From positions 52,363,864-52,427,863 of the forward strand of contig OV121084.1 of the NCBI GenBank assembly GCA_921293015.1: a DNA stretch of 64,000 bases, written 5' to 3'. Below, one piece after another: positions 10,584-23,500 of the stretch. The DNA is from Phorcus lineatus. Taxonomy: Eukaryota; Mollusca; Gastropoda; Trochida; Trochidae. The position numbers were made by a program, and so were the translations under genes. The notes under the pieces are model-generated. The model saw nothing but the letters and a program-made list of their open reading frames with translations. It did no database searches and was not told where the DNA came from. Position 1 is the first letter of the stretch. Each line of letters opens with the position of its first letter.

Positions 10584-12867
10584 ACATGACCGTGTTATTG
10601 GTTAATGTAACTCCACATGATATGTTACTGCACATGTTACGATGAATCAGATTACTATACAATAGTCTCTCATTTCACGTCTACATGAATATATTTCGTA
10701 ATTAACATGACTTTGTACCTCTTAACGCCATGACTAAGTTAACTGAAAACGGCTAAGCACCACATAATTATGTAACGAATAGAGACGTGTGGGTTCTGTA
10801 GCTCAATAGGTTCAGTTGAATTGTTTAAAACTTGAAATATTCAGATTTCAAGGGAATAGCACAAACCCAAAAAAAGCAAGTTGACCTCGTGTGAGTGCAC
10901 AAAAACCAAATGATTTGATAATTCCTACGATGATCTTGAAGATAAGATTAGGGGAATCCAATTATTTTATATGATGTAGTCATATCTTCGAAATCGTCAT
11001 AAATCCTGCGTTTTCTTGTTTTGAATAAATCAAGATTAAGTAACAAATACAAGTTGGCTTGCAAAATACATTAAGATTAGTAAGTGAACATTGATATAAT
11101 CCATTACAGAAGAATTAGAAAACGGAATCCATTAATAGTCATTATTATCATTTAAGCAATTATCTCAAATTCAAGTTATGATTCTATCATAAAAAATTAC
11201 AGCAAATTTAATTCATAAGTGTTCAAGCATTACTACTATCTAAAGTTTCAAAGACATTTAGAAGCGGGTGTCAAAATAATGACAAGATTTATGGATGGTC
11301 AATTTTTTTATGTATATACAAGAGCAATTTTTCGAAGTAGGTTCTTATACCTTTGTCAACAAAAGATGTAGTACAGAGGGAATGACATGTATATGTACAT
11401 GTAGGATATTTGACACTTACAGCTTCATTAATGCGGTAGGGAGGATATCATGTACACAAAGGTTTATAATGGTAATGAAGCCGTAGATATGCAAACACAT
11501 GGATCTGGAGTATAGACAAAGAAAAACCGATGAAACATAGATGGCAATAGAGCTAGTTGGATAGAGCAGCATTTGAATTGAAAATTAGAGATTTAATTGC
11601 ATTTGGAAGGGATAAAATGAAATAAATTGATGGTTTGTTGATTGAAACAACAGGGAATAACTGTAAACATGCCTTGCATAAATGCAGTTAATGACGGTTG
11701 AGGTGAGCGATGTTTTGGAACGGCGACTGCAGATGTTGTGAAATCTTAAGGAAGACAAGGAATTTTTAGGGATTATCAACTTCTTTATTGTACTGATGTC
11801 GACGTTTCGGTATAGCTTCTTATACCGTTTTCAAGCTTCTGTTGTAGATCACATTTGGTGTGGTTGCTTCTGGCATTTAGTAGAGTGAAATAAATGTCTA
11901 TGGCTGATTCCTATTTATGAAGACGACTGACGTGATGGGAGTTTTTCTCAATAAAGGGAAATCCGATTCTGATAGGTGCTGAGTCAGGTGGAGTTGGAGG
12001 AAGTTGATAGTCGAATCAGTCTTGATGTGATAAATATTTATATTCTCATTGGATGGTTAAATATGTAGTCAATGCACTGAACGTCGTTCTCATAAAGAAG
12101 TTAATCATCCATAAATCTTGTCATCAGTTTTGTTACCGCTATCTGACGTTGAAGTACCTCATTCATGTCGAACTAAGGTAGATACAAAACACATTATTTT
12201 ACCTGTTCTTTGGTTGAATTTTCGAGAATGATCTCTTGGTCCTGCCTTTTCAACCCTCGTCATAATAGCTATTGTTGATACATAATAATACGCCACCGTA
12301 GACAAGTGTTGTCGAGGCGAGTGAATAACTCACAAACCGCTTCAATGGCACTGTGATTTGAAAAAGCGTCAATACTGTTGGTTTTGATTATACTATACAG
12401 AACGACCAATGCGAGAGAACTCGTTGACACTTGACTGATTTCTCCCAGATAGTTGAGTCGCACAATACAAGACGTCACTTACAGTTTGTGTGTATCTACC
12501 TGTCAAGCCAAGTAGTCGACATATTAGCTTCTGTAAGGAAGATGTTTCGGCCAGGTTGACTGGTAATAGCGTCAAATTTTCTTAGATGTCCTAGAGGAAC
12601 TAAGCAATAGCTAACCAAAATAGGAAAAACAGCGTTATGACAACTTCTGCTTTGAACATTGGGATCGGGCAACTAAGAAGGGAGTTCATTATCGACTATC
12701 ATCATTGGAAAATATAGGATCCTTTACAATGAGTGTTCCGTGTTTCATTACATATTGAAATATTTTCCAAAGCTGCATTCAGAACTGGATCCTAATAGTG
12801 AATCCAAACATTTCGAATCTTCCCAACATAGACTGAAAAGAATAGGGCTCGACAAAAACCGAAGGAG
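10584..12867. other. Non-coding spacer between the DM9 genes
   Basis: No exon is recognised. It contains one reversed copy of the recurring motif near 11768-11836: CAACTTCTTTATT, then GACGTTTCGGTATA, then CTTATACCGTTTTCAAGC. Confidence 0.5.
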
Positions 12868-13311
12868 ATGAGCGGTTACGGATACAAGTACGTCCACAAT
12901 GTAACCGGATATCCGCCGAGAGATGCAGTGTCCCTAGGATGCCAGAACGACGGCGGCGGAAGGATGTGGACTGCGGTTGCCTACACACAACATGGCGCAA
13001 TAGGGGGAAAGGCCAACAAACATGGGTGTTGGTTCTCGCTAAACGGACGGGAGCACAAGGCGACAGATTTCTCGTGGCTAACGGCGGCGGAAGGACGGAT
13101 AGTTCCGGTCCGGAACCGCGGGGTCGGACCTCCTCATCGCGCCGTGGAGCTGGGAAGACAGACGTACGACATGTCTCTTCAGTACGCCGCCATTGCTGTG
13201 TCGGACTACGGACTTATCCCCGGCCGTGCTGCGGGAAACACGTGTCTCTACGGTTTCGGCGGGAGAGAGTACGCCACAGCAGACTTCATGTGGCTCGCAG
13301 TGCTTCTTTAA
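12868..13311 (+). CDS. DM9-repeat (DUF3421-type) protein, copy 2, 147 aa
   Basis: A single-exon gene from an ATG (MSGYGYKYVHNVTGYPP) to TAA, colinear with the gene at 9394. The first DM9 repeat carries AVSLGCQNDGGGRMW and REHKATDFSWLTAAEG; the second carries AVELGRQTYDM, YGLIPGRAAGNTC and FGGREYATADFMWL. Matching order and many identical blocks (GCQNDGGGR, DFSWLTA, DYGLIPG, AGNTC) show a tandem duplication. The protein is six residues longer than copy 1, mainly at the N-terminus. There is no signal peptide. The role is likely recognition of glycans or microbial surfaces, from family knowledge. Local GC is far above the flanks, as expected for a real gene. Confidence 0.88.
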   Translation: MSGYGYKYVHNVTGYPPRDAVSLGCQNDGGGRMWTAVAYTQHGAIGGKANKHGCWFSLNGREHKATDFSWLTAAEGRIVPVRNRGVGPPHRAVELGRQTYDMSLQYAAIAVSDYGLIPGRAAGNTCLYGFGGREYATADFMWLAVLL

Positions 13312-13432
13312 TGAACACATAACACTGTTTCACTGCTTTACAAAAGATAGACGTAGTAGTACCTTTCCAATTTTTGGAAGTGATACAACTGCCAAACTTG
13401 TTTCAAGGTATTTACATTTTTATTCCACCTCT

Positions 13433-13438
13433 ATTAAA
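13433..13438 (+). promoter_or_regulatory. Candidate polyadenylation signal (ATTAAA)
   Basis: The common variant hexamer ATTAAA lies about 120 bases after the stop codon of the second DM9 gene. Confidence 0.4.
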
Positions 13439-13689
13439 TGACGTACTATGGAGAAAAGGGAATTTTTCTTTACAGTCAACTTTTAAATGTGTGTAACTTT
13501 CTGATCTGAGTTTATTTCTATAGGTCGTTCTTATCATCGATGGTTCGTTTGAAGGGGCAGTAGCACGTTTAACAAAGGTAAACAAAGAGATAATGCGGAA
13601 ATGAAATAAATGTTACCAATTTCAATGCAATGTTTTTAATTAATAATGACAGTACTAAAACGAGCGTAACATGTTCGGTTACACTACGC

Positions 13690-14166
13690 GAATCCTTTTC
13701 CGCTCCAGAAAAGAAAAAGTGTGTAGCACAATCAGCAGGCACACACTTCGTAATATTCAAACAAGAAGACGAGACGTTGATTTACTTGGCTTTTATTTCT
13801 TCCAATTACTCTTTGACTACTCTGGCTGTCGATCTTTCTTCCCCGCTTCTCCTGGGCACCCCCACGACGCCCAGCACGTCCTTTCTCACATGGCTGGTCG
13901 TGGCTGTCACCAGCCCATGGCCGAGTCCTGGCTGAGACTCAACTCTTCAGTCCCGTGGCTGAGACTCAACCCTCTCTCCAGGACGATCGCTGAGAAAAAT
14001 GAACTTTTAAGTCAAACCTGGGTCTTATATACCCAACAGACTCAGTTGTCAACACATTGTCACTTGACAACAGCTTAATGATTATTACATACTTAGGGAT
14101 TACTTGGGGATGGGATTAGCAGAGTATAACATAGGTTTCATAACAACTGTGTTACAAGTGTTCACA
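13690..14166 (-). repeat. LTR-like block (possible solo LTR)
   Basis: On the minus strand a TATA-like promoter (GGGTATATAAGACCC, 14029-14043) is followed, about 240 bases downstream, by an AATAAA signal (13792-13797). The sequence between is unusually GC-rich and non-coding for this region. It starts near TGTGAACACTTGTAACA. Promoter plus poly(A) signal in one short block is the layout of a retroviral-type LTR. No second LTR, primer-binding site, pol gene or convincing target duplication is visible, so edges and identity are inferred. Confidence 0.4.
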
Positions 14167-14650
14167 CTAAAATTACTGCCAGTAGTTTTTGCTTGATAAT
14201 TTCACTATTTCTGAGACTACGGATAATCGGGTTCAGATCATTGACCCTCTGTTGATAAAACATTTGGCATGATATTGAATTGGGTAAGTTCGTAGAAATC
14301 GTATTTGTAGACATCCTTAAACCCTGGCCTTGTAACACATTTTGACAAGCATTCATTGGAAATAGTCCAAGTGTTTTCAGAAGAACCAACTGTCAAATCC
14401 CCTTGCCTGATATGTGTCCACATTTGAATCCTTGGAACAAATAATGGAATTCATGGACATGAAATCCAAAACCATGAACCTTGTCCAAAGCATTCGGTTT
14501 GTTGAGAGGCTGTGGTATTTGTATCAAAGCCATAACCTCAGTGGAGTTGGGGCATGAGGAGAGAGGTCAATGCCCTCAACTTGGCTCACAAAGGATACTC
14601 TCCGCTCCTGAAATTTTGTTGGTGATAGGTCTTTTTTTACCTCAAGAACC

Positions 14651-14823
14651 TGAAGAAATAGGAAATTTATGGATTTACAACTTCTTTATTGCGAAGAGAT
14701 GCAACATTTCGGTGTAGATACTAACAGTTTATCAAGCAAGAGATCAGTGAGAGGATCTACACCAAAACCTCACATCTCTTTGCAATAAAGAAGTTGTAAA
14801 TCCCTAAATTTCCTATTTCTTCA
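14651..14823. repeat. 173-bp imperfect hairpin (inverted repeat)
   Basis: The left arm starts TGAAGAAATAGGAAATTTA and contains ACAACTTCTTTATTGC. The right arm is its inverse (GCAATAAAGAAGTTGTAAAT, then TTTCCTATTTCTTCA). Arms are about 75 bases with a short loop. Both arms carry the recurring AATAAAGAAGTTG motif, so the hairpin looks like two inverted ends of the same repeat family. Confidence 0.8.
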
Positions 14824-15462
14824 TCATACCAACTTCTAAAATGCCAAACCAAACTTTCTAAAAGAAACTCAAAAATCATGTTTTGTCATACATGAACTAT
14901 TCTATGCAATTGTCCATCCTCAAAGCACAAAACTTCTAATGTTAAACATTTTGGATAAAATTCCCCCTAAAGCATCAAATGTCTCTTCAAAGCAGACAAA
15001 CAGTGTAATCACCGTTTACCATTTTGTGCCTTCAAAACCCAATAAGACTTTCATAACATAGTAGTGTTAGACACATATGCAAAATGATCATGATGACAGT
15101 TTTCAATCAAATTTCTCTAATGAGTGACTCTTAATCAATTCTCATGTTTATAGATTTATACGTGGGTTTACAGCTTTCAACAGATATTCATAATATTGCC
15201 TATAGATGAATCTCATTAAAACATTCTCTCCCCTTAAAGGTAAGCCAAGTCACTTCTTCCTTGGTAACTACTGTATAAGTGGAGCTCTGGCCTAGAAATG
15301 TTGCATCCTGGTTGGTTGCAATCAAAGTAAGTTATGCAATCAGCTAAAGTCTGTTACAATCTGAGCAGTTCTTGTTGAATTAATAATTGAGAAAACTCGA
15401 GTTCCTCCATTTAGGCTACATATTTTAAGAGACTAAAATCACTACTGAAATTTAGCGTTTTT
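14824..15462. other. Non-coding stretch
   Basis: No gene is seen. The right part may include unreadable 5' sequence of the LINE fragment that follows. Confidence 0.5.
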
Positions 15463-15739
15463 ATGCTTCAAGAGATTTTACCTTTTGATATATTTAGGCT
15501 ATTTAAGCAATTTGCCCAAAGATCATTCGAACATTCTGCTGCAACAGCCTGGAATAGTCTTCCTGAAGAAATAAGACTCTGTAATGACTATTCTTCTTTC
15601 TGCATATACCTAAAGACATATTTCTACAGACTTGCATTTTCAAAATGAGTTCAAATCCCTATTCTCTTTTCCTGTGTGCACTTTGAGCATGTAATGCGCA
15701 TGGAAGAGCGCCTTATAATTAGACCATTATTATTATTAT
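15463..15739 (+). pseudogene. CR1/L2-type LINE 3' end
   Basis: The open stretch ends with the signature C-terminus of CR1/L2/Rex-type ORF2 proteins: RSFEHSAATAWNSLPEEIR, then FCIYLKTYFYRLAF and a stop. After a short 3' UTR the sequence AAGAGCGCCTTATAATTAGA passes into a TTA microsatellite near 15727-15738, the usual terminus of these elements. Only the last 60 or so codons survive, so this is a 5'-truncated dead copy. Confidence 0.8.
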
Positions 15740-16716
15740 AGATGAGATCCACAAGACAGTGTCCCTTGTCTTTTTTACATTTTATTTGCTCGATTGTGGG
15801 GAAAGTGCCTTCAGAAACGATGTTGCAGTTTCAAATGTCCTCTGCCAGCACCATGTAGCTTGAAAAACATTTTTGCATATTTTACTTAATGAACTTGGTT
15901 ACGAGAAGCCCATTACTCTTGCATCCATCAGTCCATGTCATACCTTGTTTAAAACACTAATAATACTTTTTAAGCACTCCTTACTCTACCCAAGTAAATC
16001 ACAATATTCAGACACTTGTGACGTAACCATATTATTATATACATTATATAAAATCCTCTGTGAATTCATATTATAGTCGTTTTCATATTGTGCAATTCAA
16101 TCTACTGAAAAATCACTGCCTGGGTTGTTGGCATCTTGAAAGTTCATAAATATTAGCATATGGAAACTAAGAAACATTAATGCAAGATAAATGTTCCTGT
16201 TAAAGTCAAGCTTTGCACATCTATGGGAATAGCATTATTTAAAAGTTTAAAACAAAGCAAGAGATGATTTAAAATCATGTTTAATCAAAATCATGGTATC
16301 AACATTTTAATTTTCATTCATAACATCAACAAAATAATCTTGGGGAATAAAATGAACACTTTACACATTGTTACTGATTGTTTACTTATGTGGATATTTT
16401 ACCAAATATTTTGATAAAGCTACACACAGTGAATATAACTTGAGATAAAGTAGACATGATTATAGGTTAGGCTTTTGCAGCACTATTTAGAATTTAGGTG
16501 GTATATAAAACCCTTACCCTTCATAGCATATAAATGTGTTGATGACAAACCAGAAGTAGCAAAAAAAGTATGAAATAAAGTCTAATTTATAATAATTCAA
16601 TACAAATGTATATGAAGTACTTGAACACATATATATGTGTTGAGGACAAAACAGAACTAGCATAAAAGCATGAAATTAAGTCTAATTCATTATAATTCAA
16701 TACTCAAGTATTTAAA
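15740..16716. other. Non-coding stretch
   Basis: AT-rich, no exon or clear repeat apart from a near-duplicate pair of short segments (GAACACATATATATGTGTTG-like and the TCTAATT-ATTATAATTCAATAC blocks near 16580 and 16680). Confidence 0.4.
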
Positions 16717-16883
16717 GTACTGAAACACATGGTAAGTACTTAAACACATGGTAAGTACTGAAACACATGGTAAGTACTTAAACACATGGTAAGTACTGAA
16801 ACACATGGTAAGTACTGAAACACATGGTACTGAAACACATGGTAAGTACTTAAACACATGGTAAGTACTGAAACACATGGTAA
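16717..16883. repeat. 19-bp minisatellite, about nine units
   Basis: Head-to-tail copies of GTACTGAAACACATGGTAA, alternating with GTACTTAAACACATGGTAA; one unit is shortened to 15 bases. It starts about 0.7 kb past the stop codon of the galectin gene. Confidence 0.92.
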
Positions 16884-17567
16884 GTACATGGTTGAGCGAA
16901 ACTTGTGTCATGTATGACGTGTTAAATGAGCTAAACTTTCTCTCAGCTTTCTAAGGAACTAGATAAAAGATTGAGCAAAAACCTTTTGATATATATTAAA
17001 TAAAAATTTGTATGAATTCAAATGTCATATATTCATATTCTCATATGAAAAAATAATGCTGTAGGTTCCTCTTTGGAAAAAACTTTACTGTTATAACCAA
17101 AAACATCAGTCATACAGGAAATAAACACAAATGAAGAACAACATAACATCTGATAAAACAAGAAAGACCTGAAGTTTAAAAATAAAATGAAGTATAGAAT
17201 AGTATTGCTTTTTGTAGTGATCCCTAGAACTTGAAGGGATCCATTATCTCATAGCCCCCTAAAACTTACCATACCCATAGTCAAGATTTAACATGAGTTA
17301 CAATCTCTGAACCAAGTTGTAAACATCATACTATAGTGTATTTACCCTTAGTTAACACATTTAACTTATGTTTTTGCATATAAGGGTGCAAAACTGGGAA
17401 TAAGACACAATCTGCTTATTTAGAGGGAGCTTCACAGCTATCCAGATCGACGTGATCATCCTTCAGAGATCCAGACCACTCCGGATTACAGACAATCTGA
17501 GTCTACTGGTCTAATCCCCTGAAGGCCCGTTCATCCCCCGACCTAGTCTCCTTAAAAGTGTCTTGTT

Positions 17568-20500
17568 TTACTGGATGCGGACGGACGTGAGCCGCACATC
17601 TCCGTTGACGTTGAGGAAATCCACTCTGCTGATTGGCTGCAGTCGGTGATTGAACTCAATAAAGTGCTGGTTGTTGACTGCGACCTGTACATAAAAATAC
17701 AGACATTTAGGAGTCTTTAATATGCTTCTGATTCTTATACAAGTATATATGTATGAAACTCAAGGTGAGGTGAGGTGAGGTGATGTGGTATGGGGTAAGA
17801 GTATTTCACTTTGTGGCTGCTAGTATTATTGCAGGGAGAAAACCTGCAACACCATTGTGGCTAAGCATTGCAGTAAAACCTGCAAGCATCGGCTGGAACT
17901 AGCGAAACCCCACTGCACGAAGAACAGTTCTCTACCGCAGATAATGTTGCCAAGCCTCTGGCAGGATTCGAACCACGGACCTTGATACAAAGCTGAACAC
18001 ACTAACCACTGCACTATTCTGCCCCTGTATGAAGCTCAACATTCTAGTTTAAAACCTTCCTTTTCAGAGAACTGTCAAATTCCCAAACCACCAATTTACA
18101 ATCTGGTTAGGACATTTGGTCACTAATCAATAAGTATAAAGTAAAGAAAGCTGTAGAACCGTACCTTGATAGAAGCAGCTTCAATGAGGATGATCATATC
18201 AAAGTTAGCGTTGGGCATGAAAGGGAAGTGAGTCTGGTGACGCTCTTCAGTGCCCCACGTGTTGCCAACTTTGTGTGTACGCACTGTCTGGTTGTACACA
18301 CCGCCGTAGTTGAAGCGCACATCAAAGTGGAAAGCAATGTCACCCTGATCACTCGGCCCACACATCAGGTTCACAGTGAATCTGGATGTGGAAGGATAAA
18401 ATTAACATGAGCATGGAAGGACAACATAATGATATATAGATATAAACATTGTGATATATTAATATAAAACCTTATGTTATGTGGATAACATCATTGTAAT
18501 ACCTGGATGTAAAATATGAAAACAGTTGTACATTTTACATGATGATGAGACACATTTGTTTGAAATAGGTACAAGTTATGGTACATAATTGGTTAGAAAT
18601 TTGTGAGTGTTTTTTAAGTACCTCGACACATTTGGTTTGGGGATTCCGCTAATGTAGATCATACGGCCAGGAAACAAACCTCCAGGAATATTGGCAGTGT
18701 AGGGAACCGGCTGGAACAGTCACAGAACAGTCAGACTTGGAGAAAATGTTGGGTTTTTTTTCTTAATTTACATGGTTCAAATTCCAAGTTGACATAGGAA
18801 CTTTGCAAAATGCAGACTTAATATAGGAACGGCAATGATTTCTAATATTTAGTTTCCCATTGTTCAGAGTTTCGATTAATTATTCTTTATCATAATATCA
18901 TAATCATTAATCACAATTGGTCTCACACAAGACATAGCTTTAGAAGAGAAGATTTTAAATTTTATTTTGCACATTACCCTGGCATCATAAACTACATCAT
19001 AAAAATCTAGGTAAGATCATAAAGCTATGATGTCATAAATTAATTGTACATTTCTTAACGAAACTTAAGAAGAATTATACTAATAATATACACTTGCATC
19101 ATCCGATACCAAAGTTATCAACACAGTCACAATAGTAAGACTTTGATATTTTGAAAAATAAACAACTTATCCATCCTTTTTTATCCGAATTATACATATC
19201 TGCAAGACACCTACAATCCCCTAATTTCTTTCACCGTTTTCTCTCTTATTGCCTTTAGATAACCAGCCGAAAAATTATTTACAATCAGGTAATATTAGCA
19301 GTCCCCCAGGTGAGAGTATTGATAAGCGCCTATTTCCTACAAGTTATAAGCTATGAGCTGTGAGGTTGAACACGCTTCAAAGAGTATTTTACAGCTAGCT
19401 AATTGCAGGGAGAAAGCCTGCAACACCTCTGTGGCTATTCATTGCAGTAAGACCTTCAAGTGTTGGCTGTAATAAGAGAACCACGCGTTCATATTCATGC
19501 ATTCAAACCTTCCTGCAGGTAGAACAGTTCCCTTTGGCTGACAAAGTTGCAAAGCCTTTGACTGGATTCGAACCTAGACCTCTTGATCCAAAGTCGAAAC
19601 ACAGTAATCACTACATTATCCCACCCACCCACCCACCCCCTCCTATGGGCAGTGAGTAACCAGCTAGCTAGACATCAGGGAATGGTGGGAGCCTTGTTCA
19701 GGACTTTACTCTGATATGCAGCTTGATGGTGAGATTCTCTGTATATATGATACGCAGTACTATATGTGCCCCCACTCACCGGGTTGAAGACAGGCTGTGC
19801 AGGAGGATACCCAGGAGCTGGGGCGGGAGCCTGTCATATTAGAAATAGAGATCATGTGGTAAAGGTATGTTAAATGAACTTTTATTTGAATTTTATTTGT
19901 GCTACATTGCAAATCAACAGATTTCAGTTACTATCATTTCTAACGACATATACCGTATTCGACTTAATAACCGCCCACTCCCCTATAAGCGCCCACCCAC
20001 CACGTTTTTGACTGAACAATATGCGTCCTGATTTAGCGCCAACCTCTCAACATTGCTTACCTTGCATGCTGATTCATTGAAGAAGGTTTTTCAGTCTTGC
20101 AATAAGTCTTTTACTTCCACTAAAGTGAAGAATACAGGGTTTTTCAAGACCCCCAGCCACCACCAAAATGATAAAAGTTATAAAACCATATTTCAAAGAC
20201 ATGTGTATCCTAAGAAAACACTTTCAAGACTAAACTTGAAGACAATTTTTATCGTTTTAATTAGCGCCCCCTTTTACCAATTTTTTAAGCGCCCCAGGCG
20301 CTTATCACGTCGAATAAGGTAAATTCTTTTCCTGTTGAAATTCATAAATTAGAAACCATATTAGTAAAGAAGTCTGTACACAAAATTTCGGATTTCTTTA
20401 GCCAATGGGTCTGGGGGAGAAGATGAAATGGTGAAAAGTTTATAGACAGAAACATAGTTACCGATGCCATATGCTAAGTCATGACATAAGCCCATGGGCC

Positions 20501-23500
20501 TTTAAGGCCAAATGTGCTAAAATTAAAATTTACAGAGTTCCAAAAATACCAAAAGGCACAACTCATGTAGGTTGATGCAAATCATCAGAAAGATTTGATG
20601 AACAGTTGAATTAGTTCTTCTCCAGTTACAATGATTACAGTTGGACAGACAGACAGACACAGAATGGATACAAAGATTTTCAGCATTGTGTGCACCAAGA
20701 CAACAGTATCTGTCAAGGCTGCAAGCAAAAAGAAAAAGAATAACAAAAGCATCAGTAGATCATTTTATCATGTTATGCATAAAGGGAGATAACTCACAGC
20801 GCCTCCCTGGAACTTGATGTAGCTGATGTTGACCTCTCCAATAATGAGGAGATATTGAACACTCTCCTTTGGTATACGGTGGTGGAAGTTGCAGAAGTGC
20901 CGTCCATTGATTGATATCTGAGGTAGTATTGAGTCAAATTGCTTTAACACAGCAACACTTTTAAAACTGACAATTGTTTTTTAGAAGGAACAAAAATACA
21001 AAAGGTTCTCAATCTTGAAGATCTACCATGAAGAGCGATAATATCATATTGTTGCCTAAGCAAAGCAAACATGAACAAGCAGACAGAGTCAGCTATATCC
21101 CCATCAAGTGGCAAAAGTGTGAGATATATTGAATAATTGTTATGGAATGGTATTCTTTCGTACACCCTCTATAACTCATATTCTTAGTTGAAAACTTTCC
21201 TAAGATGATTATTGGTAATACATTATTCATCAGGAGATGATTGTTTAAAATTCTTAGTTTTCTTAAGCTAAGATTTAAGGTTTCAAGGTTTAACAGTATA
21301 GTGCTTTGTCTTTCCATGGAAAGAGACAAAAAATAATTTTGAAGATGTCTAAATCCAAAAAGGCACCACTAAACACAATTGTTTTACACATGAAGTTGCT
21401 GGACTTATTGAGTCTGAGTTCTAATTTTGAAAAAAATTTGAAATTATGTGTCCATGGAAACGACCAAAGGTAAAGTAGGCATAAGTTGATATTCCAAAAA
21501 GTCATTCATTTTTTTTTGGTATTTTGAATTTTAGACCACAATCATAATATTAAGATGCATTCCCATGGAAATTTTTTAAAAATAAATATAGGAAGAAAAG
21601 GAAAAGCTCATAAGGCCCCACTTCACAGGATGATTGCTCATACCAAGATACAATGGACTAGGCATTATGGTTTTTTGACTCTTGTCCGTAAAAATATTGT
21701 TTATTGTGTTTCTATGAAAGCAGCAAAAAATAAACTTAGGAAGAAAATGAAAATCTTTAAAGGCCAATTGATATGCTGATTCCGTATATATGGTTTTTTA
21801 GTTCTGGACTGGAAAAAAGTTTTCAAGGACGGACGGGTAAGTTCAGGTCTATTTCCAACAAAATCTTAGTTTGGCAAGAGATAATAACTAAGATTCAAAA
21901 CGCGAAAACTTTTTAACCTTGTAGTGATGAGGGTCAGCCAGGATGATGATCTCAAAGGGGGTTCCCTTCTGAAAGGGGAATCCATTCCCTCTCTCCTCGG
22001 CCCCCCAGCTACCATACTGCTGGTGGTTGCGGATGACAGCACGGTCGTGGAAGCGTGGATTGAAGTGAAGAGCGACGTCGCCAATAGGTTCCATCTGCGG
22101 GGTCAGTGCCAGGTTGATACTGAAACTGAGGACCGAAAAAAGGGTCTGTAATATTTGTTGACAACTCTCCTGCTTTATACATAAATCCATGGTAAGAAAG
22201 CTCGCTCACATTAATGTAAATAATCCTGGAATGGAAAATGCCTAAAAACAGGTTTTTCTATAGAATTCCAGTACTTGATGATCAAATTCCTTTGCACTGA
22301 TATCTAAAGTCTAGATACTAGAATGTGGATGTCAGTAACACAAATGTATAGATTATATCAAAGAAAGAGGAAACTTAATGATTAACACCTTTTCTTATTA
22401 AACAGTGGTTGTCTAATGACTCAACCAAATAACATTCTCTATACCTGCATCCATGTTCATCTTATGAGATTTATTAGATTTTTAATTCAGTTAGATTTTT
22501 TTAGACAGACAGACACTCTCTGTAAACCAACACATGCACATGGTGCTGACTTGTCCATTCCACATGAAAAACGTCTTCTTATTTGGCATCCTTCACACCA
22601 TCATCTAAAACTGGTCAAAGGCCATGGCATTTCACTGAAATGATCTCATCAAGAGACATATAATTTAACTGATTACCATAACCAACCTTTATTCTGATAG
22701 GATTATGATATTGCAATACTTGTTGAAGCACTCATAAAATAATCCAGATTTCCTGCAAATATTATCCTCATTTCATATGTTACAAATGACACTGACTTGT
22801 TCTGATGGTGGTGGCAGGTTCCTTGGATGACGATCATCTTGCCATTCTGCATACCCCCGGGTATCGGGCAGTTGTACGGGATGGTCTGCAACAGTGGAAG
22901 ATTCTTCAAAGAATGGTACCACGGAAATGGTATCAATACAGACAAAATCTTGTGATGTCAGTGGACATTTTGTCAATGACTGATCTCTACAAGTTATAAA
23001 GCTTTGGTCTAATTTGCATAGCTTTCAATTTTATATTTTAATAAAATTTATACACAACAATCATGTGGTATTTTTTGTTAAGTTCAAATATGTGCACACT
23101 TTATCACTAAAAATTGGGGCATAGTTATCATCTAGCTTTAGGTGTAAATATGAAGGTGATTAAAAAATATTATTATTTTTGGGTGTTTGTATGATTCTAT
23201 TGATTAATTTTTAAAACATTGTGGAGAGGAAAGCGCCCTGTAGATTAAGTTTGAATCTCTATAGAGTAAATTTTAAAATCTTTTATTTCTTGGAACACAT
23301 TCAATTTTAATCAGATTGAACTTCTGACCAAATTTTCAATTTACAAGTAATCTATAACATTTTTTAAATAAACCAGCCATAGCTGACCTTGTCATGTTGA
23401 CATTTGCTTTTAAGACTGATTTTTGCTGAGCTGGGATGAGAGAATTCAATTTTGTTTTTAATTTGTTCATTTCATTATTTCTTTGGGAATATATTTTTCT

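Noticed and set aside
13630-14078. Two + strand frames over the GC-rich block
   Set aside because: They have no recognisable protein character and overlap the LTR-like block, which has minus-strand promoter signals.
16717-16883. CRISPR-like regular repeat
   Set aside because: The units are contiguous with no spacers, in an animal genome; it is a minisatellite. The minus-strand frame across it is repeat-driven.
17945-18026. tRNA gene
   Set aside because: The A and B boxes are present but the acceptor and anticodon arms do not form a normal tRNA, and a SINE body is attached; a second copy with the same body exists at 19385.
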